Shown in pieces: positions 52,063 through 60,650 of a DNA stretch of 64,000 nucleotides. How positions within the stretch are numbered: position 1 is the stretch's first letter; every line of letters begins with the position of its first letter. The position numbers and the translations under genes were made by a program. Origin of the DNA: Cronobacter universalis NCTC 9529 (lineage in GTDB: Bacteria > Pseudomonadota > Gammaproteobacteria > Enterobacterales > Enterobacteriaceae). The stretch is taken from NCBI RefSeq assembly GCF_001277175.1, contig NZ_CP012257.1, forward strand, positions 3,720,001 through 3,784,000. Direction: 5' to 3'. Below the pieces are notes generated by a model. It was not told the DNA's origin and ran no database searches. It worked only from the letters and a program-made list of their open reading frames with translations.

Positions 52063-52774
52063 CGGCGCCTCAGACCGCGTTTTGCCTGGGCTGGCAGCCT
52101 GCGTTGCCAGTTCCGGGCACATCAGCCGCAGTTCAACTGGACGGAGCTCTGCTCAGAATAAAATAGCGTGCTTACCCGATTTCCCCCTGTGTTTTTTATA
52201 GCCAGCCCCCTTGCCCTCCCGCCTGGTTAACGTGATTGCGCGCTTATTTTCGCGTGCATTTTAAAAAAAGAATAAGACAAAACAGAAAAGCAGCGTAAAA
52301 TAGAAATCAGCAAGATTCTTTCTGTAAATACCCTTTAAAATCAATAAAATAAATAACAACTACACTTCAATGAAGTGTCGCTTAACTTTTCATCAATTTC
52401 TTTTAGGAATATTATTAAGAAATGCCCGAAAAAATATAATTTCTCGTTGCGAAATATAATTATAAAAATAACTCAGGAAAATAGAAGCCGGTCGATATCG
52501 GATTAGCGGAATATCCTTAAAGGCGAAATTAATATATTTACGAGAAAATAATCTTCTTTTTTCTTACCTGACTTAAGCCCAATATTAACATCTCTCATCG
52601 ATGATTCCGTTAAAGGCAGCGCGATCGTCCCTCCCCTTTTATTGCGTCACAATTCATCTGGCTGTCATGTTTGTTTAACAGTAGGGTCATATTAGGCCGT
52701 CAGGATGTGCCGCAACCTGCATCCGGCGGCGTCTGCGACGTACCGCTGCGTTGCGCAGCAGTATGGAGATCCTG
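52063..52774. other. AT-rich gap between yjdM and phnH
   Basis: No gene is supported. From about 52140 to 52640 the sequence is much richer in A and T than its neighbours and has many stops in all frames. A perfect inverted repeat, ACACTTCA-A-TGAAGTGT, lies at 52362-52378. In E. coli this interval would hold yjdN, yjdP and the first phn genes. I see no recognisable remnant of phnG just before phnH. The region could be foreign DNA, a decayed operon or a control region for phnH. Confidence 0.6.
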
Positions 52775-53371
52775 ATGACATTAAATACCGCCTTTGATTC
52801 ACCGGTGCACGATGCACAGCAGTGCTTTCGCCGCCTGCTAAAGGCCATGAGCGAGCCTGGCGTCATCGTGTCGCTACAGTTGCTCCGCCACGGCTGGCAG
52901 CCGCTTGGCGTTGCCACCACCAGCGTGCTGCTCACGCTTGTCGATAGCGATACCCCTGTCTGGCTTTCGCCCGCGCTGGCAAATGATATTGTGCGCTCTA
53001 ACCTGCGCTTTCACACCGGTACGCGGATTGCCGATACGCCGGACGAGGCGGTTTTCGCCATCGCTGATGAAAACCTCAACCCACTCCTGCCCGATCGCCT
53101 GGCCCACGGCAGCGTGATAGCGCCGGAACACAGCGCCACGCTGGTGTTGCAGGTCAATAGCCTGAGCGGCGGGCGAATGCTGCGTCTGACCGGCGCCGGC
53201 ATTGCGGAAGAGCGTATGATCGCGCCGCAGCTGCCGGAGTGTCTGATTGAACAACTGGCCGATCGCCTGCACGCCGGATCGCTCGGCATCGATCTGTTGC
53301 TGACCTGCGGCGATCGTCTGCTGGCCATCCCTCGCACCACGCATGTCGAGATCGCCGACAGCGGCCGTTAG
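52775..53371 (+). CDS. phnH: PhnH, C-P lyase complex subunit, present without the rest of the operon
   Basis: In the phn pathway PhnG, PhnH and PhnI with PhnL form the triphosphate ester of the phosphonate, which PhnJ then cleaves. PhnH is the central dimer of the PhnG2H2I2J2 core and resembles PLP-enzyme folds without PLP. This 198-residue frame is full length (E. coli about 194). It is colinear: [21 protein letters not shown] at the start, [24 protein letters not shown], and the C-terminal [20 protein letters not shown] and [16 protein letters not shown] lies upstream of the ATG at 52775. No other phn gene is in the window. The end overlaps the convergent yjdP by 4 bp. Confidence 0.93.
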   Translation: MTLNTAFDSPVHDAQQCFRRLLKAMSEPGVIVSLQLLRHGWQPLGVATTSVLLTLVDSDTPVWLSPALANDIVRSNLRFHTGTRIADTPDEAVFAIADENLNPLLPDRLAHGSVIAPEHSATLVLQVNSLSGGRMLRLTGAGIAEERMIAPQLPECLIEQLADRLHAGSLGIDLLLTCGDRLLAIPRTTHVEIADSGR

Positions 53372-53688
53372 CGATAATCGTCGTCATCCAGCCGTTGCTC
53401 TTCTTCCTCCAGGCGACGGCGCTCTTCATCCAGACGACGCTGGCGCTCATCAAGCTGCCGGTGGCGCTCTTCCAGACGTCTGCGCCGCTCGTCGTAACGC
53501 GTGCGGCTCTCATCGTTATAGCGACGATCGTCCGACGAATCGCGATCGTCAGGATGGTAAGCCTCGTTGATCGCCTCCGTTACCGAGTTAATGGTGTCGT
53601 TAAAGACGGAATCCAGGCCATCCGCCAGCGCGTGGCTGCTGGAAAGAGAGAGTGTGGCGAAAAGCAAAGCGCGAAGATGTGATTTCAT
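53368..53688 (-). CDS. yjdP: YjdP-like exported protein with Arg/Glu coiled coil
   Basis: The 106-residue product has a signal peptide (about 1-22, ending SHALA) and a short domain with [18 protein letters not shown]. The C-terminal half (about 53-106) consists almost only of Arg, Glu, Asp, Gln and Leu in heptad-like repeats ([21 protein letters not shown]), so it is a charged single helix or coiled coil. This is the YjdP pattern of E. coli, where the gene is near phn. The function is unknown. It lies 107 bp downstream of the TPR gene on the same strand, separated by a GC-rich hairpin (about 53763-53784). Confidence 0.88.
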   Translation of the reverse strand: MKSHLRALLFATLSLSSSHALADGLDSVFNDTINSVTEAINEAYHPDDRDSSDDRRYNDESRTRYDERRRRLEERHRQLDERQRRLDEERRRLEEEEQRLDDDDYR

Positions 53689-53795
53689 AATGCCAGCCCT
53701 GTGTTTGACTGGTCTTAAAGTAAAGAGGGCGGAGAGAGGCAGACAGCGGAGGATTCTCAAATCGGGCGGCGAAGGCCGCCGCCCGTGGTGCAAGA

Positions 53796-56111
53796 CTAGA
53801 GCTGATAGCGCGCCATCACCTGGCGGTGACGCGTTTCATCCAGTCCGCCTGACATCGCGACATCCAGCCAGTGGATTGGGTGCTTCCAGCCCTGGGTGAA
53901 TTCACGCAGCATCGCGTCCACTTCCAGCGGCGAGACCGACTGCGGCATCGCCAGCATAAAGTAAATGCCAGGCAGCGTTTCGCCGCTTTCGCTGTCAGTC
54001 ACCTGATAATCGGACTCGCAATGCACCCAGATGGCGCCGCCGCGCTGGCGCACGCCGTTCACAAAGGCGTTGAACGTCTCTTCGCCCGGATCGACGCCGT
54101 CGATAAACCAGCTCGGCGCATACTCGCTCTGCTCAAGGGTTTTCACCACGTTATGCACGGGGATGAAATTCTCGCGCTCTTTTTCATCTTCCGGCGGTGT
54201 GTTCAGCAGATTGGCGTCAAACACCACCGACTCGCCCATATGCTGCGGCGCTTTACGCCAGGACGGCTGGAAGACGCGCGCGGTCACCGGGCCCGTGCGC
54301 TGGGCAAAATAGTAATGCTCGTCGTGATTTTCAAAGAAACGCAGACGAACGGTGCCCCACTGCTCCTCAACCGGGCCTTCATCGGTGCTGAACTGCATAT
54401 TAAGACGCGCGCCGGCTTCGCGCACGGTTGTCCAGTCTTCGCTGGCGCTGGCCGCCGTCAGCAGATCCCACAGAATGTTGCTGGCGTCCTCTTCGCGCGC
54501 GTCCATCATCGCCACCGCGTCTTTCAGGTACGCCGTGGCGCGATCGTAGGCTTTCTGGCGCATCGCCGCCTGGCCCGCCAGCATCAGCGGCGCAATCTTA
54601 TGCTGGCCCTGCGGCGTGGCGCGCAGCGCCTGGCTTACGGACTCCAGTTTTTCCCAGTCTTCCTGCGCCTGCGCCACCTGAGCTTCAAACCACAGCGCCA
54701 CATGCGGGAGCGCATCGCGATAGCTTTCGGCCAGCGCTAAGATGTCGTCGTAACGACGCGCATTCAGGAGTGCGGAGAGCAGATGGAACAGCGGCGCGGC
54801 CTCTTCCTGCGGGTGGCGTTTCTGCCAGCCAAGCAGGAGATCCGTCGCTTCGCCCTGCGCCTGGCACGCTTCGAGCGCGGCGCCCGCCAGCATCAGCAGT
54901 TCTTCATCGTCAGGGCGCTGCGCGGAAGCGAGCAGCAGCCACTGGGCTTCCTGCTCCGGATCGCGCGTCACGCCTTCCTGCTGGCCGCGCTCTTCCAGCC
55001 ACGCCATCAGCGATTCGGCAGGCACAGGCAGCTCAACCTGCGTTTCCATGCCCGCTAACTGGCTTGCGAACTCCGCCAGCGCGGCGTCTTCATCGTGCGG
55101 GTTACGCAGTTTCGCGGCGCACTGTTTCGCCTGCATCAGGGCACGACGGGCGACCCAGGTAGCACCACGCGCCAGCGCCAGGCGGATATGGGTTTTCGCG
55201 ACGATAACCGCTTCGCGCCACGCCTGCGCTTCCACGCGCTGTTCAAGGATCAGTTGCAGCGCGCTGCCGGTCTGCCAGTTGTTGTAAGCCGGATTGAGGC
55301 GAACCAGTTGCTCCACCACGCGCACCCAGCGCATGCGGTTATAGGCGGTAAGTCGATCCCACGGCAGCAGCCATTCGCGAGCGTCCTCTTCACGCCCCAT
55401 CAGCGCCAGCACTTCCGCTTTCATCATCATCATGACCTGGCGGACCTGCTCGCTGCTGTTTTCCAGCTCGTCTTCATGAAGCTTATTGATGATCGCCAGC
55501 GCTTCGTCATAACGGCCGAGCAGCATCAACGCCTGCGCTTCGTTCTCTTTCAGGCCATTGACATCCTCTTCGCCTGCGGCGCGGCGCTTTTCCATCTGCT
55601 GATGCACAAAGGCCAGCGCCTCTTCAACCTGGCCTTTGTCGACCATCGCGAAGAACTGCTCTTCAGAAAGGCACAGAAAGCAGCTGCGCAGCGGGGTGAT
55701 TTTCGAGAGCGTCTCCTGGCAAACGGCGATACGCTCATCCGCCCAGCCTGGGCCATCCACATTGCTGTAACAGGCGCTGAGATCCTGGGTCACGCAAATC
55801 GACTGCGGGCACTCTGCGGCGTCGGCCTGGTGAGCGCGCTCAAACAGCGCCACGACATCGCCCAGCGCCTTTTCGCCTTCGCCAAGGTTGCCGATGCGAT
55901 GACGCATCTCCCAGTGGCCAACCATCACGTCAATCCACGGGTTGCCTGAGGTTTTTTTCAGCGCGCGCGCTTCCGGCAGCAGCGCTTCGGTTTTACCGGT
56001 CTGCACTTCAACAACAGACTCGATAAGCTTATTGACATGCTGCGTGATCCAGGGTTTACCGGCTTCCGCGAGATCCCGCTCATATTGCTCATACCATGCC
56101 CAGATATCCAT
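53796..56111 (-). CDS. Large TPR-repeat protein encoded with the Hsp90-like ATPase
   Basis: I do not recognise a named gene. The 771-residue product starts MDIWAWYEQYERDL and has no signal peptide or membrane segment. Most of it (about 1-630) is helical with TPR/SEL-like pairs, for example EALAFVHQQMEKRR with NEAQALMLLGRYDEALAIINKL near 177-225. Others are LLSALLNARRYDDILALAESY near 460 and QAAMRQKAYDRATAYLKDAV near 540. The C-terminal 140 residues look like a globular alpha/beta domain (FFENHDEHYYFAQRTGPV; GAIWVHCESDYQV; PGIYFMLAMP). Its ATG overlaps the Hsp90-like stop in TAATG, with AAGGAAG upstream, so the two are translationally coupled. By analogy with TPR cochaperones of eukaryotic Hsp90 it may be a partner or client adaptor; this is inference. 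Confidence 0.9.
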   Translation of the reverse strand: MDIWAWYEQYERDLAEAGKPWITQHVNKLIESVVEVQTGKTEALLPEARALKKTSGNPWIDVMVGHWEMRHRIGNLGEGEKALGDVVALFERAHQADAAECPQSICVTQDLSACYSNVDGPGWADERIAVCQETLSKITPLRSCFLCLSEEQFFAMVDKGQVEEALAFVHQQMEKRRAAGEEDVNGLKENEAQALMLLGRYDEALAIINKLHEDELENSSEQVRQVMMMMKAEVLALMGREEDAREWLLPWDRLTAYNRMRWVRVVEQLVRLNPAYNNWQTGSALQLILEQRVEAQAWREAVIVAKTHIRLALARGATWVARRALMQAKQCAAKLRNPHDEDAALAEFASQLAGMETQVELPVPAESLMAWLEERGQQEGVTRDPEQEAQWLLLASAQRPDDEELLMLAGAALEACQAQGEATDLLLGWQKRHPQEEAAPLFHLLSALLNARRYDDILALAESYRDALPHVALWFEAQVAQAQEDWEKLESVSQALRATPQGQHKIAPLMLAGQAAMRQKAYDRATAYLKDAVAMMDAREEDASNILWDLLTAASASEDWTTVREAGARLNMQFSTDEGPVEEQWGTVRLRFFENHDEHYYFAQRTGPVTARVFQPSWRKAPQHMGESVVFDANLLNTPPEDEKERENFIPVHNVVKTLEQSEYAPSWFIDGVDPGEETFNAFVNGVRQRGGAIWVHCESDYQVTDSESGETLPGIYFMLAMPQSVSPLEVDAMLREFTQGWKHPIHWLDVAMSGGLDETRHRQVMARYQL

Positions 56112-57967
56112 TAGTTGCTTCCTTCTGTTGTCGGTGTAATAAGTTGCGCCGTGATGCAACTGAATGTGTCCAGCGCCTGGCGAAAGTCATACTCACGGGA
56201 ATCTCCCGTAGCCAGAGCAAGAATAATTTTGAGGCTTTTCAGTAATTGCGTGGCGCCGGGCGCGATGGGTTGCCCGGCACGCCAGGCCTGTGATAAGGCC
56301 TTTACCGCAGGATTGTTAAAGTTGATGTAGAGGCGCACCGGCGCCTGTTGCTCGATTTTGCTGGCAAACTGGCGCGCCAGCATCAGCGCGGCGGTGCTCA
56401 TGCGGCGATCGGCGTCGTCCTGCTCAAGACGCGCTTTAAGCTCGGCGTCACGGTTGACCACCATCACCAGCGGCAGCGTCGCCGGTTCGAAAGAGGACAT
56501 TACGCACTCTTCGTCGTCGCGCAGCTGTTCGCTCCACCACGCTTCTTCTTCGGCGCTGACGTCATGCAGCGCAAAGAGCTGTTCGTTACCCGCCGAGGTG
56601 CCCACTTCCACCAGACGCGCGCCGTAGAGCGTCGCCCAGCGGCGCAGGAACGGCACGACCGCGTAGCGATAACCCAGTGCGACAGGACGGCCCGAAAGCC
56701 GGAACAACATCTCTTCAAAACCGCCCTCTTCGCTGAGCATCACGTTCAGCGTGTTGTTCTGGCGCAGCGCTTTAACCGGCAGATCGCCCTGAGAGGTCGG
56801 GATCAGCAACTCATCTTTCAGCAGATCGAAGAGACGATCGTCGCAGATGGCCGCGCCGAGCAGCGCTTCGTTATGGCGCACCAGCACGCGCCGCCAGACG
56901 GCGGGTTGCTGCTTCGCGAGATCGGCCAGGCCGTTAATCAGCGCCTCGGTGAGCGCCGCCTGCGTGGCGTACCAGGTAACATCGCGCTGTAAATCTTCGC
57001 GGCTCGCCGTCGGCGTAAGGCGATTAGATTCGATAACGCCGCCGACAAAACCCGCCCACGGCGGCAGTAGCTCGCGCGCCTGATCGTCGAGCAGCATACC
57101 GCGCAGAAACAGCGACAGATTACGGTTATCGCTGGTGCCATACGTCGCGCCATCCTGAAGCCAGAGCATGCCTACCGCGTCGCTGTCACCCGAGGGCTCT
57201 ACCAGCAAAGTACAGAGCGGTGTAAACGCGCGTTCGAAGCGGCTGGCGAATTCGATATTCTGCTTCTGACGCAGCGCCGGATGCAGCGCCACGCCATCCT
57301 GCGACGCGACACGCCAGGGCGGCGTAAGGTGGTTCACCGCGGTCTGTTCTTCACCGACAAACAGCGGCTCTTTCATTAATATGCAGTAGCGGCCCAGCAC
57401 ATCGCCCAGCAGCTTGTTGTTGGCGAGATATAAAAACTCGTCTTTGAGATGCAGCGTGACAGTCGCTCCTGGCTCGCGCGGGCTCGCAGGGGTAACGCTA
57501 TACGTTTCGCCGCTGGCGGAGGCGTAAAGCCAGCCTTCCCCCGGCGTTTTCCAGGAGGTGGTGTGTACCGTCACCCGCTCCGCCAACACAAAGGCGGAAA
57601 GAAAGCCCAGACCAAACATGCCGATAAGCCCTGTTTCGTCGTCCTGCTGGCGCAGATGGCGGGTGTAGCCGACGCCGACGGTCGCCAGGAAATCGTGGAT
57701 CTCCTGCTCCGTGAGGCCGGAGCCGGTATCGTGAATAACGATAGTCCGGTTTTGCGCATCGCCCGTGACGCGGATTTCCGCAAGCCGGTCCCCGGTGCCC
57801 TCTTCCAGTCGACGTCTGACAATCGCGTCGTGCGCGTTTTGCACCAGTTCACGGATGGCGACCATCGGCGTGGAGTAAAGGTGTTTGCTGAGCACTTGCA
57901 TCAACCCCGGCAGGTTCACCGGCGTTTCGTGTTGTCCTGTTAATGGCGCGCTAATGAGGTTATCCAC
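56111..57967 (-). CDS. Divergent Hsp90-family (HtpG-like) ATPase
   Basis: The 618-residue product is an Hsp90-type GHKL ATPase clearly distinct from housekeeping HtpG. The N-terminal ATP site has IRELVQNAHDA with Glu40 and Asn44, DTGSGL at 80-85, and GMFGLGFLSAF at 116-126 (HtpG has GQFGVGFYSAF). The middle domain is visible as NLSLFLRGMLLDD (HtpG: LYVQRVFIMDD) and GVIESNRLTPTASREDLQRD. The latter contains the conserved catalytic Arg (R323), matching HtpG DLPLNVSREILQ. The last 200 residues are divergent, and I cannot confirm a dimerisation domain. The start is GTG at 57967 (MDNLISAPL). It is the first gene of a two-gene operon with the TPR protein. Confidence 0.9.
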   Translation of the reverse strand: MDNLISAPLTGQHETPVNLPGLMQVLSKHLYSTPMVAIRELVQNAHDAIVRRRLEEGTGDRLAEIRVTGDAQNRTIVIHDTGSGLTEQEIHDFLATVGVGYTRHLRQQDDETGLIGMFGLGFLSAFVLAERVTVHTTSWKTPGEGWLYASASGETYSVTPASPREPGATVTLHLKDEFLYLANNKLLGDVLGRYCILMKEPLFVGEEQTAVNHLTPPWRVASQDGVALHPALRQKQNIEFASRFERAFTPLCTLLVEPSGDSDAVGMLWLQDGATYGTSDNRNLSLFLRGMLLDDQARELLPPWAGFVGGVIESNRLTPTASREDLQRDVTWYATQAALTEALINGLADLAKQQPAVWRRVLVRHNEALLGAAICDDRLFDLLKDELLIPTSQGDLPVKALRQNNTLNVMLSEEGGFEEMLFRLSGRPVALGYRYAVVPFLRRWATLYGARLVEVGTSAGNEQLFALHDVSAEEEAWWSEQLRDDEECVMSSFEPATLPLVMVVNRDAELKARLEQDDADRRMSTAALMLARQFASKIEQQAPVRLYINFNNPAVKALSQAWRAGQPIAPGATQLLKSLKIILALATGDSREYDFRQALDTFSCITAQLITPTTEGSN

Positions 57968-58086
57968 TGTGACTCTCTTTATATTCCGGCTGTGGTTGTC
58001 GGTAGCCTGCCCGGATGGCGCATGTAGGCGCTCACTATCGCGCAGGCATAAGGGAGAGATGATAAGGGTGTACGGCGGCCGGGTAT

Positions 58087-58104
58087 ACTATCATTCCCGA
58101 TAGT
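58087..58104. promoter_or_regulatory. Inverted repeat upstream of the Hsp90-like gene
   Basis: ACTATC-ATTCCC-GATAGT is a perfect 6-6-6 inverted repeat overlapping a TATACT sequence (58084-58089), about 120 bp upstream of the Hsp90-like start. It may be an operator. The rest of 57968-58360 holds no gene. Confidence 0.35.
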
Positions 58105-58363
58105 TTTCAGGCGTAGCCGGCGCGGCGTCACGCTTTCTCTCTGTATCAGGATACACAACGTGGGCGTTGCTGCGCGCGCAGAAAGAAAAAAGCGGCCTTT
58201 AATAACACATTAATGAAAAGCGTTATATTTCCCTGTTACAGCTTTCGTTATTCAAACGCGGAGATTTGCGAGAAAGGCTCCATAATTAATGTAAAAGCCA
58301 CAAATGAATTACATCAGGCTTTTTATTTAATTTTTTAGCGAAAGGATTATTATAAGCGCGGGT

Positions 58364-58507
58364 GCTTAAGGCTTTCTGTCTTAAGCAAACGTGAGGGACA
58401 GAAAGAAGAAAGCCCCGGCCAATATTTCTATTAACCCGAGGCTATCCCTCAACTCCAAGCAAGTTGAGATTAGCCTCTTACTCTTCAGAATGCAAGGAGT
58501 AAAAGGC
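58364..58507 (+). ncRNA. Structured leader of hok-type locus 1, with probable antisense Sok-type RNA target
   Basis: GCTTAAG/CTTAAGC (58364-58386), CTTTCTGTC with GACAGAAAG downstream, and CTCAACT/AGTTGAG form the nested stems typical of hok mRNA leaders. A GTG at 58391 opens a 39-codon frame that runs in frame into the toxin, a possible mok-like leader. A Sok-type antisense RNA would be transcribed from the minus strand here; its ends cannot be fixed by eye. Confidence 0.55.
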
Positions 58508-58660
58508 ATGAAGCCACTGCATTATTTACTGGCCTGTTTATTCATGGTCTGCGTAACTATCTTGATTTTTGCATTAATGAATCAGGGTACGTTATGCGAG
58601 CTTACCATCAGAAGCGGCAGTCAGGAGGTGGCGGCTAAGCTTGCCTGTACGGGCAAGTAA
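58508..58660 (+). CDS. Hok/Gef-family type I toxin, copy 1
   Basis: The 50-residue product has one transmembrane helix (about 6-25) followed by the Hok signature GTLCELTIRSGSQEVAAKLAC. This matches Hok family toxins (pattern SLCEIRYRDGHREVAA in plasmid R1 Hok). Such toxins depolarise the inner membrane when the unstable antisense RNA is lost. AGGAG lies 8 bases before the ATG. A second copy with the same leader follows 525 bp downstream. Confidence 0.9.
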   Translation: MKPLHYLLACLFMVCVTILIFALMNQGTLCELTIRSGSQEVAAKLACTGK

Positions 58661-58886
58661 GGCTCTCCCGGGCGGGGTTTCCTCGCCCGGCTTGCCAGGA
58701 GCGGAGGTCTTAACGCACCCAATCCTTTTACCCTTTCTGGTATTTATTCTTTCTGGTTTTTTAAATATTCATATTGCCGAATAACGTTACTTAATTTATA
58801 AACCAACCCAATGCAACAAACCCGGCATAAATTACATTTGAATTTTTATTCTCATTTCGAGAAGAGATCATTATGATAAGCGCCGG

Positions 58887-59032
58887 GTGCTTAAGACTTT
58901 CTGTCTTAAGCCGACGCGAGGGACAGAAAGAAGAAAGCCCCGGGCAATATTCCTATTAACCCGAGGCTATCCCTCAACTCCACACAAGTTGAGATTAGCC
59001 GCTTACTCGCCGAAAGGCAAGGAGTAAAAGGC
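58887..59032 (+). ncRNA. Structured leader of hok-type locus 2
   Basis: This leader is nearly identical to that of locus 1 over more than 100 bases, including GCTTAAG/CTTAAGC and the GACAGAAAG pairing partner. The GTG that could open a leader frame in copy 1 is GCG here, with a TAA just upstream, so no ordinary start codon serves a mok-like frame. An antisense Sok-type RNA is likely but unmapped. Confidence 0.5.
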
Positions 59033-59185
59033 ATGAAGCCACTGAAATATCTTTTCGCATGTTTTGTTGTATTTTGCGTCACGATATTAATTTTCGCTTT
59101 AATTAACCACGGCACGTTATGTGAGTTAACCATAAAGCAAGGAAATAAGGAGGTGGCGGCACGGCTTTCCTGCTCTGACCGGTAA
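59033..59185 (+). CDS. Hok/Gef-family type I toxin, copy 2
   Basis: The 50-residue product is colinear with copy 1: MKPLKYLFAC, a transmembrane helix ending ILIFALINH, then GTLCELTIKQGNKEVAARLSC. About two thirds of the residues agree with copy 1, and the AGGAG-TAAAAGGC-ATG start region is identical. Toxin function would require the mRNA to be activated by 3' processing as in hok. Confidence 0.9.
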   Translation: MKPLKYLFACFVVFCVTILIFALINHGTLCELTIKQGNKEVAARLSCSDR

Positions 59186-59284
59186 CACTCTCCGGGCGGG
59201 GTTCGCTCCGCCCGACTTGCTGGCGTTGAGTGCTTAACGCACCCGTTTTTTTACCGCTTCCAGCGCATGGCTTACATCGTCGCA

Positions 59285-59310
59285 ATAAAAAACCCCGCCA
59301 GAAGCGGGGC
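59285..59310 (-). terminator. Terminator of gltP
   Basis: On the minus strand CCCCGC and GCGGGG (59293-59298 and 59304-59309) form a hairpin followed by eight T residues. Confidence 0.85.
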
Positions 59311-59336
59311 TTGCAAACACGCAGAGGCGCGAAGGA

Positions 59337-60650
59337 TCAATTATTGGCGGTACTGTCGAACCGGCCCAGCACTTCCCGCTCGTAAGCCTGCGCTTTTTTG
59401 CGGTCAAACTTGTGTTCCCACTTGGCGATAACCAGAACCGCCAGCGCGTTGCCGACCACGTTCAGCGCGGTGCGCGCCATGTCGAGGATACGGTCTACGC
59501 CCGCGATAAACGCCAGGCCTTCCAGCGGAATGCCGACGCTGCCAAGCGTCGCGAGCAATACCACGAACGACACGCCAGGCACGCCCGCGATCCCTTTCGA
59601 GGTCACCATCAGCGTCAGCACCAGGATAATCTCCTGACCCAGCGACAGCTCAATACCGTAAAGCTGGGCGATAAAAATCGCCGCGATGCTCTGGTAAAGC
59701 GTCGAACCATCAAGGTTAAAGGAGTAACCGGTCGGCACCACGAAACTCGTGATAGACGCAGGCGCCCCGTAGGCTTCCATCTTCTCGATAATCCGCGGCA
59801 GCACGCTCTCAGAACTCGCGGTGGAGTACGCCAGAATCAGCTCGTCTTTAAGGATGCGGATCAGCGTCCAGACGCGCAGCCCGCACATCCGCGCCACCGC
59901 GCCCAGCACGATCAGCGCGAAGAACAGAATCGCCACGTAAACCAGAATCACCAGCTTCGCGAGCGGCCACAGCGACGCGAAACCAAAGTTCGCCACCGTC
60001 ACGGAGATCAGCGCAAACACCCCCACCGGTGCATAGCGCATCACCATATGGGTGACTTTAAACATGGTTTCAGAAACAGAACGGAAGACCGTCACCAGCG
60101 GTTCACGGTGCGCGGCGGGCAGTGAAGAGAGCCCTAAACCGAACAGCACCGAGAAGAAGATAATCGGCAGCATCTCGCCTTTTGCCATCGAGGCGAAAAT
60201 ATTGGTCGGCACCAGCGACAGAATCGTGCCCATCAGACCGTGAGCATGGCTCTGCACCTCTTCGGTCGTGTGCTGATATTTTGAAATATCCACCGCCGCG
60301 AGCTGGGACATATCAATGCCGCTGCCTGGCTGGAACACGTTCGCAAGCGTAATGCCGATGACGATTGCAACGGTCGTGATCACTTCAAAATAGAGGATGG
60401 TTTTCGCGCCGATGCGTCCGAGCTGTTTGGCGTCGCCGACACCGGCGATGCCCACCACCAGCGTGGAGATAACAATCGGCACCACGATCATTTTAATCAG
60501 ATGAATAAAAATGTCGCCAGCCGGTGAAAGGAGATTGGTCACCAGCCATTCGCGGCTATCCGTCTGATAATGGAGAAAACTACCCAGAAGAATACCCAGC
60601 ACCAGGGCCAGCAGGATCTGCCAGGCCAGGCTGATTTTACTGTTTTTCAT
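59337..60650 (-). CDS. gltP: Glutamate/aspartate:proton symporter GltP
   Basis: GltP takes up glutamate and aspartate with protons. The 437-residue DAACS-family product has eight transmembrane helices and two re-entrant loops. The Ser-rich loop motif STASSESVLP lies near 272, followed by GYSFNLDGSTLYQ and a second loop, MVTSKGIAGVPG. The ATG at 60650 (MKNSKISLAWQ) matches the family; a frame open to 60785 would add 45 residues without family support. In E. coli gltP is separated from acs by nrfABCDEFG; here it is directly divergent from acs. Confidence 0.97.
   Translation of the reverse strand: MKNSKISLAWQILLALVLGILLGSFLHYQTDSREWLVTNLLSPAGDIFIHLIKMIVVPIVISTLVVGIAGVGDAKQLGRIGAKTILYFEVITTVAIVIGITLANVFQPGSGIDMSQLAAVDISKYQHTTEEVQSHAHGLMGTILSLVPTNIFASMAKGEMLPIIFFSVLFGLGLSSLPAAHREPLVTVFRSVSETMFKVTHMVMRYAPVGVFALISVTVANFGFASLWPLAKLVILVYVAILFFALIVLGAVARMCGLRVWTLIRILKDELILAYSTASSESVLPRIIEKMEAYGAPASITSFVVPTGYSFNLDGSTLYQSIAAIFIAQLYGIELSLGQEIILVLTLMVTSKGIAGVPGVSFVVLLATLGSVGIPLEGLAFIAGVDRILDMARTALNVVGNALAVLVIAKWEHKFDRKKAQAYEREVLGRFDSTANN

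Noticed and set aside
58391..58660. 90-residue protein starting at GTG 58391
   Set aside because: The last 50 residues are the Hok-type toxin with its own AGGAG and ATG. The extension is the structured leader and was recorded as a possible mok-like frame instead.
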